A program made the position numbers and the translations under genes. A DNA stretch of 64,000 nucleotides from Druceiella hillmani (lineage: Eukaryota > Arthropoda > Insecta > Lepidoptera > Hepialidae), in contig JAYKKI010000091.1 in the NCBI GenBank assembly GCA_039881145.1, positions 2,532,001 to 2,596,000 of the forward strand, in the 5' to 3' direction. Position 1 is the first letter of the stretch. Every line of letters begins with the position of its first letter. A model generated the notes under the pieces. That model saw only the letters and a program-made list of their open reading frames with translations. It was not told where the DNA came from and searched no databases. This document shows positions 50,909 through 60,880 of this stretch, in pieces.

Positions 50909-51220
50909 AGTTAAAGTTAAATGCAGACCGAAAGTTATAAAAAAATAAATTTATTTAAAACAATACAATAATCTTATTGATCTATACAATTATCTCTTAT
51001 AGCTAGTTAAGACGTTATGAAGTCTACGCAATGATTGAACACTGAGATGCGGCTCGCAGGCCTTTTTATATTTTATTCTTATCTACTAAATTTGTGGGTA
51101 CAGTCTGCTTATTATCTAACACTCGGTTTGTAGTTTCCAGATTCGTGGAATGACCGATGGGGTGACGAAGTTATCGGTATTGTTCTTATCAGCTTCTTCC
51201 ATATGGCAGTTACTTTGACT
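50909..51220 (-). repeat. Gypsy-type element, 3' LTR
   Basis: This is a 312-base direct repeat of 56954-57263. In element orientation it starts AGTCAAAGTAACT and ends TTTAACTTTAACT, an imperfect inverted terminal pair in the AGT...ACT style of errantiviruses. Compared with the 5' LTR it has A for G at three plus-strand positions and two extra A bases near 50932. The last codons of env lie inside it. Confidence 0.96.
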
Positions 51221-52545
51221 CTCCCCTCCTAGTCTGAAGTTATCCCGTATCTTTTTAGGGATAAACTGTGAGACGACGTAAATTATCGTCAAAGTTATCA
51301 TAGTTCCTAGTATCCACATGGTTATCTCTATTTTCTTGTTTTGGGAACTATGCATCTTCAATGTTTTTAGTTGGTTATATAGCAAGTGGTTCTCGGAATG
51401 TATTATTAATGGGTATTCATTGACAGTTTTAGTCTCCTGGTATTGGAACACTTCAATATCTGTCTTATGTTCGGAAAAGTTACACTCCGATGTATCTTTA
51501 AGGAATGATTTTTGTATTGCTATTTCTTCACGGTTGCATGGGTCCTGGATTCTTACTTCGTCTTGCTCGTACTGATACCATATAATGTTAGTAATTTTCT
51601 TCGCTAGGTGTCTTGGGCATATTATTAACAATTTTTCACAGGCGTTCCGCTTGTTGATGAGGCTTTCTTGTAAACATTTTTTCACAGGTTCTGTGGTACA
51701 AATTTGTTGAGTACATTCTCTTAACCTATATACTTGATCATATCTTATTAAGTATTGTCCTTCATTAATATCGGGAAGAGTGCATTCATTGTTCGTGTTG
51801 GTTATAATTGGTAAAATGTGTTTCTTATAATACTTATTCTTAGATACAATAGGTATTGGTAGTTGAAAAATTATTACATTGGATATAATTTCTACATTAG
51901 GAGATATTCTCGCTTCTAAAGTTAACAAATCATTTGGTAAATTAACAAATTTTGGTATTTTGGAGACGCTGTTGATCTCTAAGTGTAATGGAGATATAAT
52001 AGATGGGTGTAATATTCCATGTTGTGCAAATATGAAAGCTTCGTTTATATTTCAACAAACTTCGTTTAGTTTTTCGTAAGCAAAAGCTAATTCGTTAATT
52101 CGTTCTGTTCTTTCTTCTTTTTATATATCGTGTTCAAGATTGTATTCGTTTGTTGCGATATATTATATACTTGATTATGTATTTCGCTCAGAGCGTCTGA
52201 TGTTACACTAAATTTATTAAAATCGTCGTCATCTAAATTACCAATTAGGGCCTTAACTATTGTTCCTAAACCATTAATTAATCCTCGTTTGGCGCGAGTT
52301 TTAGTCGTTAATCGATTTAAACAATCTTTGAATTTTTTGTCAAGGTAGTTAATATACGGAAAGCTTTCATTTAGTTCATTTATAATAGTTTGTATTTTGT
52401 GATATTCTACATACAGTGGGTTCATTTTTATAGGGTGAATGATGTTCCATTCTCCTTCCTGTATTTGTACTTCAAGGTTTATGATCGCGATGTCTCCGTC
52501 TAGTTGTTGTACGCGGGCGGCAACTCTGGAATACGAGTTTCATTT
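51116..52545 (-). pseudogene. env: Errantivirus-like envelope gene, broken
   Basis: This is the third gene of the element. The open frame from about 52545 runs through a furin-type site RAKR (near 52296-52285) directly followed by a Gly-rich fusion-peptide-like segment (GLINGLGTIVKALIGNLDD), as in gypsy-group Env and the related baculovirus F proteins. It stops at 52087-52089 after a small tandem duplication (ACGAATTA twice) that shifts the frame. A further in-frame TGA follows about 30 bases on. The C-terminal frame 51928-51116 has about eight conserved-looking Cys and one membrane segment at residues 202-223, followed by a basic stop-transfer and short cytoplasmic tail. Family members mediate cell entry of virus-like particles; this copy is broken and cannot yield a complete protein. 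No signal peptide is seen at the 5' end, where family members usually splice. Confidence 0.82.
51221..51231 (-). other. Polypurine tract of the gypsy-type element
   Basis: TAGGAGGGGAG on the minus strand directly abuts the start of the 3' LTR. This is the expected plus-strand primer site for reverse transcription. Confidence 0.85.
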
Positions 52546-53964
52546 ACATGAATTTGTCTGTCTTTACCTCTTGAATAGTATAATATTTTACGTGGCGATA
52601 TCATTAGTTTTATTTTAAAGGGTCCGTTGTATACGTTTTTGCTTTTATTCCGGTTTTTACTGACGATGTAAAATTCGGTTCCTTCTTTTAGTTCCGATCC
52701 CTATATGTCTCGCCAGGATCTTCGCGGGTTACGCTTAATTGATTCTTTCTTAGCGAGTTCGACTCGTTGTTTAAATTGTTTTAAGTATTCGGATGTTATA
52801 TTATTATTCATGGGTAGGTTTATTTCGCGTAGGAAGTGTAATTCGTTTGGTGTATTTTTAGTAGTTGAGTGTATCGTGTTATTATATGCGAGTACTACTA
52901 AAGGAATATCTATTCTACTTATCGTTTCTTGTTGTATCCGCAGTTTCTCAATTAACGTTGAGTCTAAGCGTTCTATGTCTCCGTGAGATTTATGGTGTTG
53001 TGGTGTTGGTATGTGACATTCTATTTGTAAGGTAGCTAGAAATTCTTTCATTAGTTCGCTAATAAATCCAGTCTCGTTGTCTACTGAGATTATCTCGGGT
53101 TTACCAATTACTGCGAATATTTTTATTAGTTCATCCATTATGGTTTGACTTGTGCTATCGGTTAATGGTGTTACAAAAGCCCATTTCGAGAACAAATCGA
53201 CTCCTGTTAAGTATTTATTCTTTTCATAAACAAATGTGTCTAATTGCCATTTGCTCATGGGTTTTTCGTAGGTCGGCGTGAGTTCTAAGGGGACTTTAAT
53301 AGGGTGTCGGTTATATTTCGTTTTATTACATATATCGCAGTATTTTAAAAATGTCGCGTTGTGTTGTTTAATATTTTCGATATAATATTTTTTATTAATT
53401 TCGTTAATTAGCGCAGGGTTTCCAATTTGCCTTTCGTATCGTTCGTGGGTTTCGCGAATAACTTTCAGTATGTCTCCATTGTCTATTAAGTCTATTCGTG
53501 GGGTTATAAACCATATAATTTCTAATGATTGTTTGTTAAAATTTTTTCTGTAAACTTCGGATGTTTGTTCGCCTAATTGTTGGGGGGCTATTATCGCGTA
53601 TCGTTTCCCTCCAATGTTTTCTATGACAAACCTCCTAAAATCTATTGGTGTTTCTAGCTTTACGCAATAATCATATGATCCTCGCGGTTTTTTGGTTATT
53701 GCGACTTCATAAGGTCCGGTTTCTAAGTAGATACGGTTCATTCTGCGCGGCGGATGTTCGTGTTTTATTGAGAATCCGTGGTCCGAATCATCGGCATTAC
53801 TATGTATGGTAGCGATGTCCGAGTTATGATGCACTTCTATACGGGATAACGCGTCAGCTACATAGTTATTTTTTCCTTTCTTATGTTTTATTTCATAGTA
53901 ATACTCTTGTAATTTAAGGCGCCATCTGGTTAGTTTGGAGTTTGGCTCTTTTAATTTAGATATT
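52500..53964 (-). pseudogene. pol: Gypsy-type integrase region of pol
   Basis: The main open frame is 53834-52701 (377 codons), and the same frame continues at both ends beyond stops. An N-terminal zinc-binding region ends in CDICNKTKY. Only one His is evident before it, so the usual HH-CC finger may be incomplete. The catalytic triad is visible: Asp in WQLDTF, Asp in SVDNETGF and Glu in GDIERLDSTL. The downstream part carries the basic, strand-rich tail typical of the family. An in-frame TAG at 52701-52703 separates the last 66 codons, and the pol frame ends with TAG at 52500-52502. Integrase joins the element cDNA to host DNA. Upstream it connects to RNase H through a TGA at 53964-53966. 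Confidence 0.88.
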
Positions 53965-54222
53965 CATATCAAGGGTTGGTGATCGGTTTCTAGGGTGAAA
54001 TGTCGTCCGTAGATGTATGGTCTGAATTGAGATAGCGCGTAAAGTATACCTAATAGTTCGCATTCTGTCACGTTATATTTTTGTTCGGCTTCATTCAGGG
54101 TACGCGACGCGAATGCAATGGGTCTGTCGTTTTGAGATAAGACCGCTCCGAGGGCTATATCGCTAGCGTCAGAGGTTACTGTGAACATTTTTTCAAAATC
54201 CGGGTACGCGAGTACTGGTGGT
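53964..54222 (-). pseudogene. pol: Gypsy-type RNase H fragment of pol
   Basis: The frame 54188-53964 encodes the start of RNase H: TVTSDASDIALGAVLSQ (first catalytic Asp region), then FASRTLNEAEQKYNVTECELLG (catalytic Glu region) and ETDHQPL (third Asp). It ends at an in-frame TGA (53964-53966). RNase H and integrase sequence continue in the same frame past that stop. It is separated from the reverse transcriptase by a frameshift at about 54215-54225. RNase H removes the RNA strand during reverse transcription. Confidence 0.9.
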
Positions 54223-55641
54223 TCGTGATTAATTGTTTAGTTCGTTCGAATGCTTCATTGAATCGTGCATCATGTTTTATTTTAACTCCTTTCTTTGTTA
54301 ATTCTGTTATAGGTTTGACTATCTTAGACAGATCTGGTATGAATTTACGGTAATACGATACCAGTCCTAGGAAAGATTTTATTTCTTTTAAGGTTTTGGG
54401 TTTTGGAAAGTTTTGAATTGCCTTAATCTTTTCTGGGCATGGTCTGAGTCCATTTTCTGTTAATATGTGACCTAGGAATTTCACCGACGTTTGAAAGAAT
54501 TTGCATTTGGATCTATTGATTTTTAAATTATATTGATCTAGTGTATCTAATATAGCTTTTAACCGTTTATTATGTTCTAACTCGTTCGGGGCGTATAGTA
54601 TAACGTCGTCTAGGTAAACTAAACAATGTCCAGCTTCCAAATGAGGTCTGAGGACGTTATTTATCATTCTATGAAAGGTAGCAAGGGCTGTTTTAAGGCC
54701 AAAGGGCATACGAGTGTATTCGTAGTGTCCGTTAGGAGTTGAAAATGCAGTTAATTCTATACTATCTGGGTGCATTTTTATTTGGTGGTATCCGGCGGTT
54801 AAATCTAAAGTGGTGAAATGTTTTAAGCCGTTTAATTTTGAAAATATATCTTCGATATTTGGTAATGGGAACTTATCATCGCGGGTTTGTTCATTTAATT
54901 TCCTATAATCGATCACTAAACGCCATTTAGGGGGTTGTCCTTCTTCTACATTTTTTGTAACTAAATGTGCGGGGCTCGACCAGGGTGAGTCCGACGGTCT
55001 TATTATTCCGTTTTGTAACATTTCTTTTATTTGTTTTGATACTTCAACTCTCTGTGATTCTGGAAGCCGGTAGGGTCTCTGATAAATTTGGTCGCCTTTT
55101 AATAGTGTAATGCGGTGTTGTATTTTGTCAAAAGTTGTCTCGTGTACGGTGTCTGCGAATATTTTATTATGTTTATGCAATATGTCGTTTAGTGTGGGAA
55201 TGTTATGTCTCATGTGATACATAGGGATTATGTCATCATCGGAAGTTAAAAGTATATTTCGTTGTGGGCTAATAGTTAAATTTAATTTAGACATAGCGTC
55301 CCAACCAAGTAGGTAGTCGTACTTGTCTGAGAAGTCAAATATGTAAAATTCGAATGGTATCGTATCGGGTCCGAAAACGTTGTCAAAGGGTGGTAGAATT
55401 ATTTTCCCTTCGTGTTTAGTTATTTGGTGCGCGGTTTGAACTAAAAAAGTTTCTTTACAATAATCGGCTACTCCTTCGTTCGCGTACTGTTTGGCTAGTT
55501 TAGGTTGTATGAATGATCTAGCCCTTCCGGTGTCTATTAGCATTCGTCGATTGTCGGGTAATCTAATGTACGGTAGGTGGCAATAATTTATTTGGTTTAG
55601 TACTATCTCGGTGTCTCGGTCCGATCGTCCGACTGAAAATT
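54176..55641 (-). pseudogene. pol: Gypsy-type protease and reverse transcriptase (pol 5' part)
   Basis: The open frame 55543-54176 continues a frame open from about 55641. The aspartic protease is marked by MLIDTG at its start. The reverse transcriptase follows with KWRLVIDYRKLNEQT, TLDLTAGYHQI, RMPFGLK and the catalytic YLDDVILY, then the connection segment KSFLGLVSYYRKFIPD. All the expected catalytic Asp residues are present. The frame is lost at about 54220, and a stop falls at 54176-54178, while RNase H continues in another frame. Pol lies in the -1 frame relative to gag and has no good start of its own, so it is probably made by ribosomal frameshifting at the heptamer 55636-55642. Confidence 0.93.
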
Positions 55642-56656
55642 TTCTTCTTCATTAAAGGTATGTTCGTCATTATTTGGTGGGTCTTTCGTGTCATGAGATT
55701 CGTTATAATTCTCTGTACCGTTAAGGGGTGTTCCGTAATATTAAGGGGTGTTCCGTATGTTCGTACATTTGAGCGCAAAATTCGATAAAGTGTTGTTTCT
55801 CAGGGTCCTCCATTTTTATGTTAAACATTTTGCGGGGCGGCGCGGTACGCATAGTCACGTCTGTATTTTGTTGGGCTAGTCTCAACTTTTGAGAGAAAGG
55901 TGACGGTGGGTAGGTGTGGCTTTGCTGAACTTGTCTCAATTTTTGAGAGAAAGGTGACGGTGGGTAGGTAAGTTTTTGTTGAAGTTGCATGTTTTGGAAA
56001 TGTCGTTGGAATTGGTTTGGATTAATTTGAGGTCTAGGTGGGTAACGCGGTGCAAAATTATTTTGTTGTTGTTGCGTTATTTTATTCGGTGAGTTCGCGT
56101 CTTGGTTATTCGAATGATGGTTAAGAATTCTTTCTTGTTTTTTGACTATCCTGTAACCGTCGCGATCTAGTCGTCTAGCGCGTTCGCATACTACTTCATA
56201 ATCATCCGTTCTAAATATGTTATAAAATTCTGATGACATATATTTTAATAAAGTCTGGTGTGCTAAAGACTCCATAACAACTTTAATTCCATTGATAATC
56301 GACTCGCTTTGCATTATTATGCTATTGAGTTCGTGTATGAAAGCTACTAATCTATCATCTTTCGGTTTTAAATTTTGAATTTCTCCGATGAGATCTTCAA
56401 CGCGAAGCTTATAAAGTCCGAATCGTTTAGTTAGTACTTCTTTAATGTTTTTCCATTTTAATTCGCTGCTCTCGCCTAATACGGTCCATAGAGCTTCTTC
56501 CGATAATTTTGAAATTATGATGTTATTTTGTGTTTTTCCATCTAACTTCGTATCGGCTAGAAAACATTCTACTATTCTAATGAAACCTGTCAGAGTACGT
56601 TCACCTCCTTTACCGTCAAATACAGGAATAGGAATGTGTTCAGCTTCAGTGGCCAT
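55603..56656 (-). pseudogene. gag: Gypsy-type gag, C-terminally frameshifted
   Basis: The open frame 56656-55721 (311 codons) starts with ATG about 280 bases after the primer-binding site. The first 170 residues have the helical, charged composition of errantivirus capsid proteins. After about residue 200 it becomes Gln/Pro/Asn-rich with no zinc knuckle, as in other gypsy-group Gag. A 54-base in-frame tandem duplication (55881-55976) repeats a YPPSPFSQKLR unit. Near the end a 20-base-period duplication of ACGGAACACCCCTTAA (55721-55757) shifts the frame and creates an early stop. The original frame can be followed to a TAG at 55603-55605. Gag forms the particle that packages the element RNA. 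Confidence 0.85.
55636..55642 (-). promoter_or_regulatory. Candidate -1 ribosomal frameshift site (gag/pol)
   Basis: On the minus strand the heptamer A AAT TTT sits in the gag frame about 30 bases before the gag stop (TAG, 55603-55605). It fits the X XXY YYZ rule. After a one-base slip back, the reading frame is open directly into the protease. A downstream RNA structure was not checked. Confidence 0.55.
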
Positions 56657-56936
56657 TCTTATAAACTAATGGAACAATCAATGCAACAAAATAAGGACAA
56701 TATATATGATCGAGTACTTACAAATGTGCCGTAAGTATGATGAGGATGCACTTCATCGAGATGTCTGTCAGTCAATATTATGCTTTGTCGACCCTCGATG
56801 GCTTCTTGGCTATTGCGTAGATGCGGTGTGGTTGGCCGATGCTCGCTTGCAGGGAGAAGTCTTCACTTTACTCGATTTGTAGAGTTTGTGGATTCAGACG
56901 GAGAAAACGATGCAAGAGTGGTCTTCTTTGATGCCC

Positions 56937-56954
56937 GCCCCACGTTGGGCGCCA
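56937..56954 (-). other. Primer-binding site, tRNA-Lys type (gypsy-type element)
   Basis: TGGCGCCCAACGTGGGGC on the minus strand starts with the last base of the 5' LTR. It equals the primer-binding site complementary to tRNA-Lys1,2 used by Mason-Pfizer-type retroviruses and matches the tRNA-Lys use reported for gypsy. Confidence 0.88.
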
Positions 56955-57263
56955 GTTAAAGTTAAATGCAGACCGAGTTATAAAAAAATAAATTTATTTA
57001 AAACAATACAATAATCTTATTGATCTATACAATTATCTCTTATAGCTAGTTAAGACGTTATGAAGTCTACGCAATGATTGAACACTGAGATGCGGCTCGC
57101 AGGCCTTTTTATATTTTATTCTTATCTACTAAATTTGTGGGTACAGTCTGCTTATTATCTAACACTCGGTTTGTGGTTTCCGGATTCGTGGAATGACCGA
57201 TGGGGTGACGAAGTTATCGGTATTGTTCTTATCAGCTTCTTCCGTATGGCAGTTACTTTGACT
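56954..57263 (-). repeat. Gypsy-type element, 5' LTR
   Basis: This 310-base direct repeat of 50909-51220 should carry the element's promoter and start of transcription. An AATAAA-like signal (AATAAATTT read on the plus strand as TTTATT complements) and a CGAGCCGCATCTCAGTG block are visible. CTCAGTG is close to the insect initiator TCAGT. A short plus-strand frame at 57078-57287 is a shadow. Confidence 0.95.
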
Positions 57264-57267
57264 CGCT

Positions 57268-57776
57268 TCAATGGCGACAAGAAGTGATGAACCAATTTTT
57301 CGTTCAATTAGAATCTCTAAAAATAAACGTTCGTCCCTGAATTTATTGTAATCTCTTAATTGCTCCTAAAAATTGCAAGCCTTCAGGACATGTTTACATT
57401 TTTGACGAAAAAACCTTAATTTTTGCCAGGTTTAGTCTAAATGGAGAATATGTAGTATAATTATTTTGATATGGAAAAATAGATCAAACCTTCATCTATA
57501 ATTCGAGCCACTTCTTATTGGTTTTATATATTTAATTCATAAAAAACGGTTTTTTGCAACTCATTTCTAGCCAAAAACGCTAAAGGGTAAGTAAGTTTAG
57601 AGGGTTTATTCCAAAAAAATATACTTTAATTTGAAATACAAATAAGCCATAAATACTCATTCCCCCTTTTTTAATTAGTTCATAAAATAATTTAGTCTGA
57701 CGAAATAGTAGAACAGAAAAAGAAAGAGATTTATTCAACAAAGTTTCTCCCATAGATTTCGTAATAACGGCTTGTT
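57268..57776. other. Host DNA between the two LTR elements
   Basis: 509 bases of AT-rich sequence separate the target duplications of the gypsy-type and Copia-type elements. I see no gene or repeat in it. The two insertions are therefore independent neighbours, not nested. Confidence 0.75.
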
Positions 57777-57781
57777 GATAT

Positions 57782-57919
57782 TCTAGTAAAACACGTTTTA
57801 TCGCAATAGACTGTCTTTTATTTTAGCAAATTGTCATAGACAGACAAACAGTTTCTACAAAACGATAAGAGATGGCGCTACTATTCACTAATTACATATT
57901 TTGATACAACATTATCACA
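57782..57919 (-). repeat. Copia element, 3' LTR
   Basis: 138 bases, identical to 61912-62049 except one base (AAATTGTCAT here, AAATTTTCAT there). In element orientation it starts TGTGATAATG and ends TTTTACTAGA, so the usual TG...CA end is TG...GA here. Confidence 0.95.
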
Positions 57920-57928
57920 CCCCCACTT
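57920..57928 (-). other. Polypurine tract of the Copia element
   Basis: AAGTGGGGG on the minus strand directly precedes the 3' LTR. It is the expected plus-strand primer for reverse transcription. Confidence 0.8.
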
Positions 57929-57947
57929 ATCAAAATAAACAACAATT

Positions 57948-58490
57948 TTATTTAAGTACAATGCCCAATTTACACATAAACTTATAATGCTTAATAGTAC
58001 ACAGTCCTTTGGTAAGTAAATCGGCAGGCATTTCCTCACTACACAAGTACATAACTTTAATATATTTATTTTTAACAACATCTCTTACATAATGGAATCT
58101 CACATCTATGTGTTTTGATCTGTTGTGACTTTGGTTACTTAATGACAACTTTAAAGCACTCTGATTGTCACAATAGATCTGTATTACAGATAAGTTACCA
58201 GTTATTTCATGTAACAGGTTTCTCAAATACACTCCTTCGCGAGCTGCCTCAGACAAAGCAGTATATTCTGCCTCTGTACTAGAGAGCGATACAGACTTTT
58301 GCTTTCTGCTTTGCCATGAAATGGCAGATCCCGACATAGTAAAGCAAAAGCCCGTGTAGGACTTCCTATCTATGGCATCGCTGGCCCAATCGCTATCTAC
58401 AAAGCCCTCTAACTTGCTACCGCCCTTAAAATATTGTAAACAGTAAGTTTTTGTACATTGCAAATATTTAAGAATGCGTTTAGCATAATG
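57948..58490 (-). pseudogene. Copia RNase H (C-terminal part of polyprotein)
   Basis: The main frame is 58463-57948 (171 codons), open from just after the TGA at 58491-58493. Motifs of Copia RNase H are VDSDWASD (first Asp), SLSSTEAEYTALSEAAREGVYLR (Glu), IYCDNQSALKL (second Asp) and RSKHIDVRFHYVRD (final acidic/His region), followed by DLLTKGL, which marks the end of Copia polyproteins. The natural stop lies at 57948-57950, 20 bases before the polypurine tract. The domain itself looks intact; it is cut off from RT only by the upstream TGA. Confidence 0.92.
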
Positions 58491-59435
58491 TCAATGTGTA
58501 AGATCATAGCAACTGTTAAATTGGCTCAAATAGCTAACAGAATAATAAATGTCAGGCCTGGTTAATACTGCCAAATACATTAATGATCCAATTAACTTCT
58601 GATATGGAACATCGGGTACACATTTATCAGGTTTCTCTAAATTTAATTTACACTCTATTGGTGTTTTATGCATTTTACAATCCAACATATTGAACCTAGT
58701 TAATAGCTGATCAATATACTGCTGCTGATCTACAGTAATTACATTTTTACTAACATTTATTCTCATGCCTAAGTATTGCCTTACAGGTCCTAAATCTTTT
58801 AGCTTAAATTCTGATCCTAAAGTATCTTTTAATTTTTTACTTTCAACAGGACAATTCGAAAAAATTAAAAAGTCATCCACATATAAGGCCACAATCATTT
58901 TAGCTTCACCTTTAGTTTTTGTGAACAAACAAGGCTCATACTGACTGTTTTTAAAATTTAATTTGCATAGTAAATCTTTAACTCTGTCATACCACGCAAA
59001 GGAAGACTGTTTTAACCCATAGATTGCTCTTTTCAATTTTAAAACCTTTCCCCCACTTTTGTTCATAAAACCTTCAGGTAATGACATGTAAATAGTTTCT
59101 CTCAAAAAACCGTTTAGGAATGCGGTAGTAACATCCAAATGATCAATACTCATATTCATCTTAACACTGAGAGCAAACAATAATCTGAGCGTTGAATGTC
59201 TAACCACGGGAGAGAACGTGTCCGTATAGTCAATTCCAGGTTTCTGCGAGAAACCTTTTGCCACCAATCTAGCCCGAAACCGCACATGATTGTCCACATC
59301 AAACTTTTTTTTAAGCACCCACCTGCACTTCACAATTGTCACATCACCAGGGTTGTCAACGAGCTCCCATGCATCGCTGTCCTCAAAGCTCGTCGGCAAT
59401 GGCATTCTTCCACTATTCACTCTCAGGCCCTGCAA
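58491..59435 (-). pseudogene. Copia reverse transcriptase
   Basis: The open frame of 314 codons contains the Copia RT: WVLKKKFDVDNHVRFRARLVAKGFSQ without gaps, HLDVTTAFLNG (first catalytic Asp), GLKQSSFAWYDRV and the catalytic YVDDFLIF, then LGMRINV and YQKLIGSLMYLAVLTRPDI. It ends at an in-frame TGA (58491-58493), at a place where the RNase H-connecting segment normally continues. Its own start is artificial: the polyprotein enters from an upstream frame through a frameshift near 59390. It copies element RNA into cDNA inside the particle. Confidence 0.95.
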
Positions 59436-59690
59436 GAGCCTCTGAGAACACTATCTCCTCTAATGCTGAAACAGTGTTGGAAAGACATGTAAAACCATAC
59501 CGTTCAGTTGCTTTCCTGGAACGCTTTTCAGGTAATTCTGGTGTCTGTTCTGGGGTTGATGTCGTCTGGACTTCTGTGTCTAATATGTCTGTGGTTGGAG
59601 ATGAAGTTTCCGTTATTGTTTCATTACTCTCCTCATACACTGAAGACATATTTCAGAGGCAGTCTTCTGTCTCTGAAATATGAGACGATT
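59390..59690 (-). pseudogene. Copia integrase-RT linker, multiply broken
   Basis: The frame 59649-59413 encodes a Ser/Thr/Glu/Pro-rich linker (SSPTTDILDTEVQTTSTPEQT) with the RSRKATERYGF motif that precedes RT in Copia polyproteins. It is bounded by stops near 59655-59690, a TAG close to 59411 and a frameshift near 59390. The low-complexity content is normal for the family. Confidence 0.75.
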
Positions 59691-60880
59691 TATCCCCCAC
59701 TGAAACTGTGCTCTCTTTTTCTGTTATCTGCAAGTGTCTCTTCGTTAGGAATCCAGATAGCTGACTTGTTGCCTGTTTCTTTGAGCTCTGATTCATTTTC
59801 CATCACGATGACATCTCTACTTATAACAAGACTCTTCTTCGCAGGATTATACAGCCGGTAACCCTTGACTTCTTCACTATATCCCACTAAAATGTGCTCC
59901 ATGGCTTTCTTATCCCATTTCAAACGACGTTCCTTGGGGATATGCACCATGACTTTACTTCCAAATAAACGGATGTGACTGAGATCTGGTTTCTTCCCAT
60001 ACCACAATTCGTACGGAGTTGTCTGAAGTCTTGAAGCAACGGATCTATTCTTCAAATAGACAGCAGTGTTAGCTGCCTCTGCCCAAAATCGTTTATCCAG
60101 CTTTGCATCATACAATAGACATCTAGCCTTCTCCACAACTGTACGGTTGGCTCGCTCACATAAACCGTTCTGTTCAGGCGTGTAATTATTTGATTTTTGA
60201 TGAATATGATACCCTTTTGTTTCAAATAATTATCAAACTCCTTATTGCAAAATTCAAGTCCATTATCTGAACGTATCATCTTTATTCAACTGATTCTCAA
60301 CCAGTGTTTGGAAGTCTTTGAATTTGGTGAGCGCCTCACTTTTATTCTTGATAAAGTATATAAAAGTCATCCGACTGAAGTCGTCTACAAACAGTATGAA
60401 ATATCGAGCACCATTCAATGACGTGGTTTCCATTGGTCCACAAATATCTGTGTGAACTCTTTGTAGTAATTCTGTGCTTCTCTCACCAACATGCGAAAAG
60501 GGTAATCTTGTTTGCTTTACCTCGCAACAAGTTGTACACTGATATTTGGTTATGTCAAAATTTTGTTCATATGACAAACCATTCACAATATTTCTCATCT
60601 TGTTCATGTCTTGACTATTTAGGTGTGCTAATCTTCTGTGCCACAGATTTCCACTAACTGCTGGTGCGGCCAACATACAAGTCTGTGTTTCTAACCTCAA
60701 CTTGTAAACACCATCTGACAGGTCGGCAGTAGTAATCAAAACATCATTCTTGTCTCGAATGTAGCAGTGTTTTTCATCAAATATCACATTATTTCCGTTT
60801 TTAATCAGTTCACTCACGGATAATAAATTTGTTGTCAAACTGGGAACGCACAGCACATCCTTCACTGTAATTTCAAATTT
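59690..60880 (-). pseudogene. Copia integrase, with two frameshifts
   Basis: The integrase is spread over three frames. The GAG-pre-integrase zinc region (LWHRRLAHLN and CTTCCEVKQTRLPF) and the first catalytic Asp (VHTDICGPM) lie in the frame that ends at 60263. The second Asp (MIRSDNGLEF) is in the frame 60279-60052. The catalytic Glu region, with CERANRTV, is reached after another shift near 60205, and the frame 60136-59690 carries the C-terminal part (FWAEAANTAVYLKNR, GYSEEVKGYRLYNP). The D-D-E residues can all be found but not in one frame. Integrase inserts the cDNA into host chromosomes. Confidence 0.9.

Larger units (their letters stand above)
50905..57267 (-). mobile_element. Ty3/Gypsy errantivirus-like LTR retrotransposon
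   Basis: The element body is 50909-57263 (6355 bases), transcribed on the minus strand and flanked by the 4-base duplication CGCT (50905-50908 and 57264-57267). It has two LTRs, a tRNA-Lys-type primer-binding site, gag, a pol region in gypsy order (protease, reverse transcriptase, RNase H, integrase) and an env gene with furin-type site and membrane anchor. A third, env-type frame marks it as errantivirus-like, the insect endogenous retrovirus group that includes gypsy and the moth element TED. The two LTRs differ by three substitutions and one 2-base indel, so the insertion is fairly recent. Stops and frameshifts in gag, pol and env make this copy non-autonomous. Confidence 0.95.

Noticed and set aside
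59196..59861. Plus-strand open frames of 98-117 codons inside the Copia element
   Set aside because: Antisense shadows of the linker, integrase and RT coding regions.
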